Assembly (NCBI RefSeq): GCF_002285285.1
Contig: NZ_NSJF01000009.1
Location: 17,949 to 81,948 of the forward strand
Direction of reading: 5' to 3'
Source of the DNA: Vandammella animalimorsus
GTDB taxonomy: Bacteria; Pseudomonadota; Gammaproteobacteria; Burkholderiales; Burkholderiaceae_C
DNA length: 64,000 nucleotides
The notes under the pieces are model-generated. The model was not told the origin of the DNA, did no database searches, and saw only the letters and a list, made by a program, of their open reading frames with translations. Shown here one piece after another: positions 55,939 to 64,000 of the stretch. Both the position numbers and the translations under genes were made by a program. Within the stretch, counting starts at the first letter, position 1. Every line of letters begins with the position of its first letter.

Positions 55939-56103
55939 GGAGAGGGCGTGCGGGGGCAGTGCGCTGGCGGCAATCTGGATCCGCAGGCGGGTTGGGAGAC
56001 AAGGCGGCGATTCTACTGACTCGGGCTCAGGTCGGCAGGGCGCGCCGCCCATGGCCCCAGGCCGGCGTGTGCAAGCGCTTGAACAGGCGCTTTGAACAGC
56101 CAC

Positions 56104-56622
56104 TCAGTGCGCCAGCCGGCGCACGATTTGCGCCACCAGCTCGGTCTGCATGTCCTTGAACAGCAGCTCCTGCTCGGCCTCCTTGGACAGGGCCTGGGAT
56201 TCGTCGTAGCTCAGTTCGCGCGTTTGCAGCAGCTCCACGACTTGGGCGCCCTGGGCCGGTGCGCTGGCCTGCAGGCCGTCGCCATCGCGCAGGCGGTAGA
56301 GCACGCGCAGCCGCAGCTGCATTTCGCGCACGGCGCCGCTTGAGGTCTGGCTGACGATGGCGCGCTCGTGCTGCTCCTGCAGCAGCTCGAACACCCGCTC
56401 GGCCAGGGCCGGGTCGCTGGGCGTGCGCAGCACGGTCAGGCCCGCGCCTTCGAGTGTGCGCTGCAATTGGCGCGCCAGCGGCGAGGCCTCGGGCGCATGC
56501 AGGAACACAGATTTGAACGGGTACTTGGCCGAGCCGCGCAGCGCAAAGCCGCAGCCGCCCAGGCTGGCGGCTGCGGTGGCCGCGGCGGCGGCGCTCATGG
56601 TCAGGAATCGGCGGCGTTGCAT
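56104..56622 (-). CDS. lptE: LPS-assembly lipoprotein LptE
   Basis: 172 residues. The start MQRRRFLTMSAAAAATAAASLGGCG ends in a lipobox (Cys24) and combines RRRFL with a long Ala-rich stretch, a Tat-like signal. FALRGSAKYPFKSVFLHAPEAS (in parts) and LSYDESQALSKEAEQELLFKDMQ are LptE features; it plugs LptD in the outer membrane. The ribosome-binding site GAGGAG lies 6 bases upstream of 56622. It follows leuS (56673) on the same strand, a conserved leuS-lptE arrangement; holA, commonly next, is absent, and the DUF3579 gene stands there instead. Confidence 0.93.
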   Translation of the reverse strand: MQRRRFLTMSAAAAATAAASLGGCGFALRGSAKYPFKSVFLHAPEASPLARQLQRTLEGAGLTVLRTPSDPALAERVFELLQEQHERAIVSQTSSGAVREMQLRLRVLYRLRDGDGLQASAPAQGAQVVELLQTRELSYDESQALSKEAEQELLFKDMQTELVAQIVRRLAH

Positions 56623-56672
56623 GGGGGCTCCTCGGGTGACCTGGGGATGGGGGTGGATGGACGCGGGGCGCA

Positions 56673-59402
56673 TCACACCACAACGTTCACCAGCTTCTTG
56701 GGCACGACGATGATCTTCTTGGGCGCAGCGCCCGCGGCCTGGCGCGCAAAGGCCTCGCTGGCCAGTGCGGCGGCCTCGATGGCGGCCTTGTCGGCGCTGG
56801 CCGGCACGGTGATGCTGCCGCGCAGCTTGCCATTGATTTGCAGCATGTATTCGATCTCGTCCTGCTCCAGCGCGGCGGCATCGGCCTTGGGCCAGGGGGC
56901 GTCGAGCAAGTCGCCCAGCGCCTTGGCATAACCCAGCGCCTGCCACAGCGCGTGGGCGATGTGCGGCGTGGCCGGGTAGAGCACGCGCAGCAGGATGCCG
57001 AAACCCTCGGCCAGCGCAACATCGTCAGCGGCTGCGCTGGCATTGCCTGCATCGCCTTTGAAGGCCTCCAGCGCATTGAGCATCTTCATCGCGCCGGAGA
57101 CAACGGTGTTGTACTGCATGCGCTGGTAGTCGAAATCGACCTGGCCCAGCACGCTGTGGATTTCGTGGCGCAGGGCCTTGGCGGCTTTGCCGAAATCGGC
57201 TTGCGGCGCGCTTTGGGCAGCCCCTTGAGCGGGCAGGGCGGCGATGGCGGCCGTCACGCCAGCCATGCCGTGCAGCTTGAAGCCGAAGTTCCACACCCGG
57301 CGCAAAAAGCGGTAGCTGCCTTCCACGGCGGAGTCGTTCCACTCCAGCGTCAGCTCGGGCGGCGCGGTGAACATGGTGTACAGGCGTGCGGTGTCGGCGC
57401 CGTACTGGGTGATGAGGTCTTGCGGGTCCACGCCGTTGTTTTTGGACTTGCTCATCGTGCCCACGCCTTCGTAGTCGATGGGCGTGCCTGCGGGCAGCGG
57501 GCCGTCGGCGCTGTCCACCGCGTTTTTCAGCTTGGCGCCGATGACCTTGCCGGCGTCGTCGAGCACATGCTCCACGTCCTTGGGCCAGAAGTATTCCTTG
57601 GCGCCCTTGGCAGTGCGGCGGCTGTAGATGTGGTTGAGCACCATGCCTTGTGTGAGCAGGCGGGTGAAGGGCTCGTCGATCTTCACCAGGCCCAGGTCGC
57701 GCATCACTTTGGTCCAGAAGCGCGCGTACAGCAGGTGCAGGATGGCGTGCTCGATGCCGCCAATGTACTGGTCCATCGGCATCCAGTGCTGCGTGCCTTC
57801 GGCCACCATGTGCTCGGCATTGTGCGGGTCGCAGTAGCGCATGAAGTACCAGGACGAATCGACGAAGGTGTCCATGGTGTCCGTCTCGCGCCGTGCGGGC
57901 GCGCCGCATTTGGGGCAGGTCACGCCCGCGTGGAAGGCCTGGCTTTTCACCAGCGGGTTGCCGCTGCCATCGGGCACCAGGTCTTCGGGTAGGCGCACGG
58001 GCAGGTCTTGCTCGGGCACGGGCTGCGGGCCGCAGTGCTCGCAGTGGATGATCGGAATGGGCGTGCCCCAGTAGCGCTGGCGGCTGATGCCCCAGTCGCG
58101 CAGGCGCCAAGTGGTTTTTTTCTCGCCCAGGCCTTTTTCGGCCAGCTCGGCGGCCACGGTGTTCACGGCGCTGGCGTAGTTCATGCCGTCCAGATGGCCG
58201 GAGTTGACGCACACGCCGTGCTCTTTGTCGCCATACCACTCTTGCCACTGGCTGGCGTCGTAGGTGGCATCGCCTACTTGCACCACTTGCTGGATGGGCA
58301 GGCCGTATTTCTGCGCAAAGGCAAAGTCGCGCTCGTCGTGGCCGGGCACGCCCATCACGGCGCCGTCGCCATAGCTCATCAGCACGTAGTTGCCCACCCA
58401 CACGGGCAGGGCTTGGCCGGTGAGCGGGTGCGTCACCGTCAGGCCCGTATCCATGCCCTCTTTTTCCTTCAGCGCCAGCTCGGCCTCGGTCGTGCCGCCC
58501 TGCTGGCATTTTTCGATGAAGGCGGCCAGCGCCGGGTTGCCGTGCGCGGCGTGGCTGGCCAGCGGGTGCTCGGGCGCCACGGCGCAGAAGGTCACGCCCA
58601 TGATGGTGTCGGCACGGGTGGTGAAGACGTACATGCGCCCATCGCCAATCAGCGCGCCGCTGTCGTCTTTGACGTTGTGCGTGAAGGCAAAGCGCAGGCC
58701 CTCGCTCTTGCCGATCCAGTTCTCTTGCATCAGGCGCACGCGGTCGGGCCAGCCGGTGAGCGTGGCCTTGGGGTTGCCCATTTGCACATGGTCGAGCAGC
58801 TCTTGCGCGTAGTCGGTGATCTTGAGGTAGTAGCCGGGGATTTCGCGCTTTTCCACCAGCGCGCCGGTGCGCCAGCCGCGCCCGTCAATCACCTGCTCGT
58901 TGGCCAGCACGGTCTGGTCCACAGGATCCCAGTTCACCACCTGGGTCTTGCGGTAGGCGATGCCCTTTTCCAGCATCTTCAAAAACAGCCACTGGTTCCA
59001 GCGGTAGTAATCGGGGTCGCAGGTGGCGATCTCGCGGCTCCAGTCAATCGCCAGGCCCATGGCCTGCATCTGGCCCTTCATGTAGGCGATGTTCTCGTAG
59101 GTCCACTTCGCCGGAGGCACCTTGTTCTTGAGCGCGGCGTTCTCGGCCGGCAGGCCAAACGCATCCCAGCCCATGGGCATGAGCACGTTGTGGCCCTGCA
59201 TGCGCAAGCTGCGCGTGAGCATGTCGTTGATGGTGTAGTTGCGCACGTGCCCCATGTGCAGCTTGCCGCTGGGGTAGGGCAGCATGGAGCAGGCGTAGTA
59301 CTTGGGTTTGCCCGCGTCTTCGCGCACGCGGTAGGCGTCTTGTGCACGCCAGTGGGCCTGTGCGGCGGCTTCGACCGTCGCGGGATCGTATTTTTCTTGC
59401 AT
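56673..59402 (-). CDS. leuS: Leucyl-tRNA synthetase
   Basis: A 909-residue class I synthetase. Motifs are HMGH at residues 49-52 ([15 protein letters not shown]) and the KMSKS-type TMSKSKNNG around 645, with an editing (CP1) domain between. The zinc-like [18 protein letters not shown] segment lies before [12 protein letters not shown]. Starts at 59402 ([24 protein letters not shown]). The upstream in-frame extension is Pro/Arg-rich and belongs to antisense reading of the kinase. lptE follows 50 bases on. Confidence 0.97.
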   Translation of the reverse strand: MQEKYDPATVEAAAQAHWRAQDAYRVREDAGKPKYYACSMLPYPSGKLHMGHVRNYTINDMLTRSLRMQGHNVLMPMGWDAFGLPAENAALKNKVPPAKWTYENIAYMKGQMQAMGLAIDWSREIATCDPDYYRWNQWLFLKMLEKGIAYRKTQVVNWDPVDQTVLANEQVIDGRGWRTGALVEKREIPGYYLKITDYAQELLDHVQMGNPKATLTGWPDRVRLMQENWIGKSEGLRFAFTHNVKDDSGALIGDGRMYVFTTRADTIMGVTFCAVAPEHPLASHAAHGNPALAAFIEKCQQGGTTEAELALKEKEGMDTGLTVTHPLTGQALPVWVGNYVLMSYGDGAVMGVPGHDERDFAFAQKYGLPIQQVVQVGDATYDASQWQEWYGDKEHGVCVNSGHLDGMNYASAVNTVAAELAEKGLGEKKTTWRLRDWGISRQRYWGTPIPIIHCEHCGPQPVPEQDLPVRLPEDLVPDGSGNPLVKSQAFHAGVTCPKCGAPARRETDTMDTFVDSSWYFMRYCDPHNAEHMVAEGTQHWMPMDQYIGGIEHAILHLLYARFWTKVMRDLGLVKIDEPFTRLLTQGMVLNHIYSRRTAKGAKEYFWPKDVEHVLDDAGKVIGAKLKNAVDSADGPLPAGTPIDYEGVGTMSKSKNNGVDPQDLITQYGADTARLYTMFTAPPELTLEWNDSAVEGSYRFLRRVWNFGFKLHGMAGVTAAIAALPAQGAAQSAPQADFGKAAKALRHEIHSVLGQVDFDYQRMQYNTVVSGAMKMLNALEAFKGDAGNASAAADDVALAEGFGILLRVLYPATPHIAHALWQALGYAKALGDLLDAPWPKADAAALEQDEIEYMLQINGKLRGSITVPASADKAAIEAAALASEAFARQAAGAAPKKIIVVPKKLVNVVV

Positions 59403-59628
59403 GGGATGGACCGGGGAAAAAGCAGCGCGCCCCAGTTGAGGGGCGCATCCGCCGCACATTGCCTGGCGCCCAAATTGGGCGTGAGCCAAGCATGGGGGCA
59501 ATGTCGTGGCAACACGCCATTTTATCGGCGCTGTACATGCCCCCGGCCAGCGCGCGGCAGCCCATGCCGCAACCGCAAAGTGCCGAGGCTGTGCGGTGAT
59601 TTTTGAGAATGGCGTGCAGCAGGTGCGA

Positions 59629-62600
59629 TTACCCGGCCTCGCAGCCGGCCTGCATGGCCGCCTGCAACGCGGCCTGGCCCTTGGCAAAGGTCTGGGCCAG
59701 CGCGGCGGCACAGCCGCCGGGCAATGAGGGCGCGGGTTGTTTGAGGGCTTCGTCCAGCGCGCTGGCCTGCTGGCCCAGGGCCTGCAGGCCAAAGGAGCCG
59801 GCCGTGCCGCTGAGTTTGTGGGTCGCGGCGCGGGCCTGGGCCCAGTCCTGCTGTTGTACGGCGTGGTCGAATTGTTCGATGAGCTGTGCGGTCTGTCGCA
59901 GGAATTGTTCCGCCAGACCTTGCGCGCGCGCCGAGCCCAGCGCCTGGCACAGCTCATGCCAGACGGAGGGCAGGAAGGGGGGCGGGATAGGCGCCGCTGG
60001 CTGCGGTGATGGTTGCGGTGGCGTTGCAGGGGCAGGACGCGCTGCTGGCGGCGGCAGCGCCGCAGGCGCGGTGCTGGCGTCGATGAGCGCGCGGCGGGTC
60101 GTGTCGGTGCCGTCGCTGGCGGGCAGGATGTCCCAGCGCTCCAGCATGTGCCACAGCCGCTCTTCAACCAATGGTTTTTCGATGAAGTCGTTCATGCCGC
60201 TGGCCAGTGCGGCCTTGCGCTCCTGGGTGCCGTGGTAGGCCGAGAGGGCGAAGATGGGGGTGCGTTTGCCCTGGGGCAGCTCGCGTATGGCGCGCGCGGC
60301 GCTGTAGCCGTCCATGATGGGCATTTGCAGGTCCATCAGCACGGCGTGGTAGGGCAGGGGGCTTTGGGCGATGGCCTGCACGGCGGCCTGGCCGTTGTCG
60401 GCCAGGTCCACAGCGATGGGGATGCGCACATGGCTTTGCAGGAAGGCCTGGGCGATGTCGCGATTGAGCGCGTTGTCATCCACCACCAGAATGCGCAGCG
60501 GCGCAGGTTCGGCGGGTTCGTCGTGGCTGTGCGGGGCATGGGCGTCTGTGGCCTGAGCCTGTGTGGCTGGTGCAGCGGCCATCCGGCTCTGGCTGGGCGC
60601 GGCCGGTATCGGGGCTGCGCTGGCAGCTGGCGGTTGGGCGCGCGCGGGCGGTGGGGCCTCTGCAGTGGCGGAGGGTTCGACGAATTGCCGAATGCCTGGA
60701 CGGGGCTTGGGGCTGGGCGTGGGAAGTGGCGGCAGTGCGGAAGCCTTTTCCCAGACGGCTTTGTAGAGCACAGCGGCGCTCAGCGGCTTGTAAACGATGC
60801 GGGCAACGCCCAGCGCCTCCAGCGGGGCGGGCAGCTCGCCGAAATCCTTGGGTGCGGCCAGCCAGATTTTGCCCAGCTGTCGCCGCCAGGCGCTGGCCTG
60901 TTTGAGCAGGGTGAATGCGTCGCCATCGATCAGGCGTGCAGCGATGATGCTCAGATCGAAAGATGGGGCGGCGGGGGCGCCCGCCTCGCCGCTCGTCTGT
61001 AGGGCGGCCAGTGCTTGTGCTCCCGAGCCGAATGCCAGCACCTCGCAGTTGAAGTGGTGGCGCAGCACGTTGCAGAGCACTTCGCGCGCGAACTGATGGC
61101 TCTCCAGCACCAGCACGCGCTGGCCTTGCAGCCAGTTGTTCTGCCGCTTGGCCTGCTCGCGTTCATCCACGCGCTCGAGATTTTTGAGCACCTGGGCGCT
61201 GAACCAGAACATGCTGCCCGAGCCAGGGTGGCTGTGCAGCCCGGTCTGCCCGCCCAGCAGCTGTGCCAGCTGGTTGGAGATGGCCAGCCCCAGTCCGGTG
61301 CCGCCATAGCGGCGGGTGATGGAGGCATCGGCCTGGCGGAAGGCCTGGAACAGGTTTTGCTGCTCTTCCTGGGCAATGCCAATGCCGGTGTCGTGCACCT
61401 CGAACATCAGCGTCAGCGAGTGCGAATCCTGGTTGGCCAACTGCTTGGCACGGATGGAGACCTCTCCTGCGGGCGTGAACTTGATGGCGTTGGCCACGAA
61501 GTTGATGAGGATCTGGCGGATGCGATAGGGGTCGCCGATGAGCTGGTCGGTCAGCGTGTGCGGGATGTCGATCCAGAACTCCAGGCCCTTTTCCGCCGCG
61601 CGCGGCGCCAGCAGGTCAGCCACATCGGCCACCAGCCGCTGCAGCGAGAAGGGGGTTTGCTCGATGGTGAGCTGCCCGCTCTCGATCTTGGAAAGATCCA
61701 GCGCATCGTTGATGATGCCCAGCAGGTGCTGGCCTGCGCTGAGCACTTGTTCCAGGCGCTCGCGCTGTGCGGCATCCAGGCGGCCCTTGAGGGTCAGCTG
61801 CGTCATGCCCAGGATGCCGTTGAGCGGCGTGCGGATTTCATGGCTCATCACGGCCAGCATGTGCGCCTTGCTCTCGGCCATGTGTTCGGCCTCATGGCGA
61901 GCCTGGGCCAGTGCGCGCTCCTGCGCCATGTGCTCGGTCACATCCAGCCAGACCCCGTTGACCCAACGCGAGCCATTGGCTTGCAAGGTCGTGTTGGCCA
62001 GGGTGCGCACCCATTGCTCGTCGTCGAACAAGGCGATGCGCGTGTCGTAGGAGAAGGCATCGGTGGCCTGGGGCTGTTGCATGATGCGTGCGCCCAGGCT
62101 GCGTGTCAGCGCCAGAGGTACAGCGTGATCGCTGGTGGGCAGCGCGTGCTCTGCAGCCAGCGCGATTTCGTCCAAGCCATCCTGCTGCTTGCTGCTGTGC
62201 TGGCCGAAGAAGGTGGCGGCCTTGGGGCTGACGAAATGGCAAATGCGGGTGCCGTCGGCCAGATACTCGTACTGAAAAATCACGCCAGGGATGGTTTTGG
62301 CCAACTCAAGCAATTGCTGCGACACGCGCATGCCCATGGTCTGGTGTGCCACCTCCTGGGCCAACCGATCGCTTTCGGTAAGCAGCCGCAAGACAGTTCC
62401 CAGCGCTGGGCGCAGCTGGGGAGAAATGTCCTGCAGCAGTGTGGGGCCGATCTGCCTGGCCTTCTCGTAATGCTGCTGAGCATAGGCGTGCAGCAACTGC
62501 CTCAATGCGGTGCTGGGGCGGTACAAATGGCGGTAGATGAACCAGGCCAGCCAGGTGACAAACAACACGGCGCACAACAGGTTGAGCTGGTACCAGATGC

Positions 62601-63246
62601 TCAGGTAGCGGCTGGTTTTTGTTAGCGCATGGGTGGAAACGTCGCGCAAATCCTGATTGAGCATGATCTGTGCGGTGCGCAAATCATTGCCAATGGCCAC
62701 GGCCTGCTGCTGCAGGCTGTAGAGTGCGTCCATTGCCGTGTGGCCGCTGGAAGGCGCATCGGTTGTTTGCGCTGCAATCCAGTCTTTTGCCAGAGCATGG
62801 TTGGCCAGCGCGCGTTGCTGGCTTTGCATGAGCAACGGTTGCGTTGTTGATGCCTCTGGCAGCAACCGAAGCAGATCTTCTAGTGCCCAAACCAGCTCAT
62901 TGCTGTAGTACGGCAGCGGCGTGGCTCCTGGCGGGTGGGGTACGGCCGCTGGCGCATCAATGATCGACTTGATTGGCTGCGTCTGGCGCAGCAGCTCTGC
63001 GTTCAGATCGCGCGCGTGCTGCAGCTGTTCAAGAGCCTGGCGCAGCTGCCAGTTCTGTTGCGCCGCGGCATGGTGCTCACGGCCCAGGCGCTGGGACAAG
63101 ACCACCGTAAGAGAAACCACAACGCCCAATGCCAGCGCCACGCCCAGCACCAGCCTGCGTGCAGGCGAATGCAGGCGAGGCGCTTTGTAAGCCGCGCCAG
63201 CAGCAGGGCTGGAGGGTGGCGAAGGGGGCCTGGGGGCGGAGGTCAT
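59629..63246 (-). CDS. Large hybrid histidine kinase with two receiver domains and HPt
   Basis: 1205 residues. Two membrane helices ([19 protein letters not shown] at about 32-50; [18 protein letters not shown] at about 225) flank a periplasmic region. A cytoplasmic signalling region including a PAS-like segment ([18 protein letters not shown]) follows. The HisKA box is [15 protein letters not shown] (His469), with catalytic ATPase boxes [21 protein letters not shown] and [11 protein letters not shown] first receiver (about 712-830) lacks the Asp ([12 protein letters not shown]), whereas the second has [11 protein letters not shown] (Asp972). An HPt domain ends it: [12 protein letters not shown] (His1143). 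It resembles BarA/ArcB-type relays. The signal and cognate regulator are unknown. Confidence 0.9.
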   Translation of the reverse strand: MTSAPRPPSPPSSPAAGAAYKAPRLHSPARRLVLGVALALGVVVSLTVVLSQRLGREHHAAAQQNWQLRQALEQLQHARDLNAELLRQTQPIKSIIDAPAAVPHPPGATPLPYYSNELVWALEDLLRLLPEASTTQPLLMQSQQRALANHALAKDWIAAQTTDAPSSGHTAMDALYSLQQQAVAIGNDLRTAQIMLNQDLRDVSTHALTKTSRYLSIWYQLNLLCAVLFVTWLAWFIYRHLYRPSTALRQLLHAYAQQHYEKARQIGPTLLQDISPQLRPALGTVLRLLTESDRLAQEVAHQTMGMRVSQQLLELAKTIPGVIFQYEYLADGTRICHFVSPKAATFFGQHSSKQQDGLDEIALAAEHALPTSDHAVPLALTRSLGARIMQQPQATDAFSYDTRIALFDDEQWVRTLANTTLQANGSRWVNGVWLDVTEHMAQERALAQARHEAEHMAESKAHMLAVMSHEIRTPLNGILGMTQLTLKGRLDAAQRERLEQVLSAGQHLLGIINDALDLSKIESGQLTIEQTPFSLQRLVADVADLLAPRAAEKGLEFWIDIPHTLTDQLIGDPYRIRQILINFVANAIKFTPAGEVSIRAKQLANQDSHSLTLMFEVHDTGIGIAQEEQQNLFQAFRQADASITRRYGGTGLGLAISNQLAQLLGGQTGLHSHPGSGSMFWFSAQVLKNLERVDEREQAKRQNNWLQGQRVLVLESHQFAREVLCNVLRHHFNCEVLAFGSGAQALAALQTSGEAGAPAAPSFDLSIIAARLIDGDAFTLLKQASAWRRQLGKIWLAAPKDFGELPAPLEALGVARIVYKPLSAAVLYKAVWEKASALPPLPTPSPKPRPGIRQFVEPSATAEAPPPARAQPPAASAAPIPAAPSQSRMAAAPATQAQATDAHAPHSHDEPAEPAPLRILVVDDNALNRDIAQAFLQSHVRIPIAVDLADNGQAAVQAIAQSPLPYHAVLMDLQMPIMDGYSAARAIRELPQGKRTPIFALSAYHGTQERKAALASGMNDFIEKPLVEERLWHMLERWDILPASDGTDTTRRALIDASTAPAALPPPAARPAPATPPQPSPQPAAPIPPPFLPSVWHELCQALGSARAQGLAEQFLRQTAQLIEQFDHAVQQQDWAQARAATHKLSGTAGSFGLQALGQQASALDEALKQPAPSLPGGCAAALAQTFAKGQAALQAAMQAGCEAG

Positions 63247-63429
63247 GGCAAAGCAAGCGAGATGAACAGGGCAAGGCCTTGAAGAAATCCTCTTTTTGCA
63301 GAGCGGCGCAGCCCAGATGACAGCAGCCCGCCATCGTAAAGGAAGGCCTGCGCCAATCACAGCGCCGTGTACCCCTGCAGATTGGAGCGGCCAGCCTCGT
63401 TGTGTGTAAAGTGCACGCAAAAAAGTTTG

Positions 63430-63453
63430 TTGCCAGAAATTTTGTGCTATAGT
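63430..63453 (+). promoter_or_regulatory. Probable promoter of the tRNA-tuf cluster
   Basis: An extended -10 element TGCTATAGT (63445-63453) lies 10 bases before tRNA-Tyr. TTGCCA or TTTGTT upstream are poor -35 matches with wrong or marginal spacing. An extended -10 can compensate. Confidence 0.5.
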
Positions 63454-63463
63454 GCAACGTTTC

Positions 63464-63550
63464 GGAGGGATGGCCGAGTGGTTAAAGGCAGCAGACTGTA
63501 AATCTGCCCTCTTACGAGTACGCTGGTTCGAATCCAGCTCCCTCCACCAG
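63464..63550 (+). tRNA. tRNA-Tyr (GTA)
   Basis: 87 nt, including the encoded CCA. The acceptor stem is GGAGGGA/TCCCTCC, anticodon GTA in ACTGTAAATC, and there is a long variable arm of a type II tRNA. T-arm GGTTCGAATCC. Confidence 0.97.
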
Positions 63551-63591
63551 CAGGCTTTTGCTTGGATTGGTGTTTCGAGAATTTGGGCTGT

Positions 63592-63665
63592 GCGGGAGTA
63601 GTTCAATGGTAGAACCCCAGCCTTCCAAGCTGATGACGCGGGTTCGATTCCCGTCTCCCGCTCCA
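63592..63665 (+). tRNA. tRNA-Gly (TCC)
   Basis: 74 nt including CCA. Acceptor stem GCGGGAG/CTCCCGC, anticodon TCC in CTTCCAAG, T-arm GGGTTCGATTCCC. It follows tRNA-Tyr by 41 bases. Confidence 0.97.
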
Positions 63666-63733
63666 AAGCGCGCGCCGTTCGTTGCTCAGCGTTTTGGTGA
63701 GTAGTTCAAGCCCTGGTTGTTTGATTTCAAAGT

Positions 63734-63808
<75 letters not shown>

Positions 63809-63875
63809 ATTCGCCGCTTGCAGTGGCGCTTTGTTGTTTTGTCTCTGGCAATTCATTTCTTTCGAGGTTTGAGAA

Positions 63876-64000
63876 ATGGCAAAAGGTAAGTTTGAGCGCA
63901 CCAAGCCCCACGTGAACGTGGGCACGATTGGTCACGTGGACCATGGCAAGACGACGCTGACTGCAGCGATCGCCACCGTGCTGTCCAAGAAGTTTGGCGG
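63876..64000 (+). CDS. tuf: Elongation factor Tu, N-terminal fragment (runs off the window)
   Basis: The window ends after 41 codons. The sequence starts [20 protein letters not shown] and reaches [20 protein letters not shown], with the G1 P-loop GHVDHGKTT. The ribosome-binding site GAGG lies 9-12 bases upstream. It binds aminoacyl-tRNA and GTP in translation. The rest lies outside, so the intactness is not known. Confidence 0.97.
   Translation, partial: MAKGKFERTKPHVNVGTIGHVDHGKTTLTAAIATVLSKKFG

Noticed and set aside
58008..59606. 532-residue plus-strand open frame antisense to leuS
   Set aside because: Shadow of leuS; no motif and no start signal.

Overview
The window is a GC-rich (roughly 65 %) stretch of a betaproteobacterial chromosome, most likely Burkholderiales, family Comamonadaceae. 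The assignment rests on protein character and gene order: argH divergent from an algZ/algR-type pair, mnmG-rsmG-parA-(hydrolase)-parB, yceD-rpmF-plsX-fabHDG-acpP-fabF-rpoE-rseA-degP, tRNA-Tyr/Gly/Thr-tuf, and isovaleryl-CoA dehydrogenase close to a beta-carbonic anhydrase. No species can be named from the sequence alone. Coding density is high. I see no phage, no intact insertion sequence and no CRISPR array.

Layout. 0-8.2 kb: tail of a TPP enzyme, rarA, a LytTR-type two-component pair reading left, argH, an exported protein and an ABC-F ATPase (uup). 8.2-14.2 kb: a non-coding region with DnaA boxes, an AT tract and TAG trinucleotide repeats, then mnmG-rsmG-parA-pseudohydrolase-parB. Three parS palindromes occur here, two inside coding sequence. 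Together these look like the replication-origin and chromosome-partition neighbourhood. 14.2-26.5 kb: ribD, an MBL hydrolase, ivd, a GNAT, a hemerythrin, carbonic anhydrase, aceK, thiolase, an FMN-binding protein and apt. This part is interrupted by a 165-bp inverted-repeat element and by a truncated copy of the start of the carbonic anhydrase gene. 26.8-35.4 kb: 3-hydroxybutyryl-CoA dehydrogenase, an NAD salvage pair (pncB and a NMN adenylyltransferase-Nudix fusion), a structured repeat, a solute-binding protein, a PBP5/6-type carboxypeptidase, an alpha/beta hydrolase and a PQQ-type sugar dehydrogenase. 35.4-48.4 kb: rnpB (minus strand), ruvB, the yceD-rpmF-fatty-acid operon, rpoE-rseA and degP. 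48.6-49.6 kb: two small orphan genes, the first clearly AT-rich. 49.7-59.4 kb: acetoacetyl-CoA synthetase divergent from an acetyl-CoA hydrolase/transferase, a tannase-family lipoprotein, a DUF3579 protein, lptE and leuS. 59.6-64 kb: a large hybrid histidine kinase, then tRNA-Tyr, tRNA-Gly, tRNA-Thr and the start of tuf.

How the genes work together. The partition block (parA, parB, three parS) acts on the chromosome beside a probable oriC. yceD through fabF make a ribosomal protein and the enzymes for phospholipid and fatty-acid initiation and elongation. rpoE, rseA and degP form the envelope-stress regulon core, apparently without rseB. Thiolase, 3-hydroxybutyryl-CoA dehydrogenase, acetoacetyl-CoA synthetase, acetyl-CoA hydrolase/transferase and ivd together suggest short-chain acyl-CoA, ketone-body or polyhydroxybutyrate and leucine metabolism.

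Main points for a second look: the DnaA-trio-like candidate origin with parS sites embedded in mnmG and rsmG; a hydrolase-fold protein inside parAB that has lost its catalytic triad; the MITE-like repeat whose end supplies the TAA stop of two genes; the duplicated carbonic anhydrase start flanking a hemerythrin insertion; and a tannase-family protein lacking both cysteines of the CS-D-HC motif. All calls are by reading; no database search, alignment or skew calculation was run.
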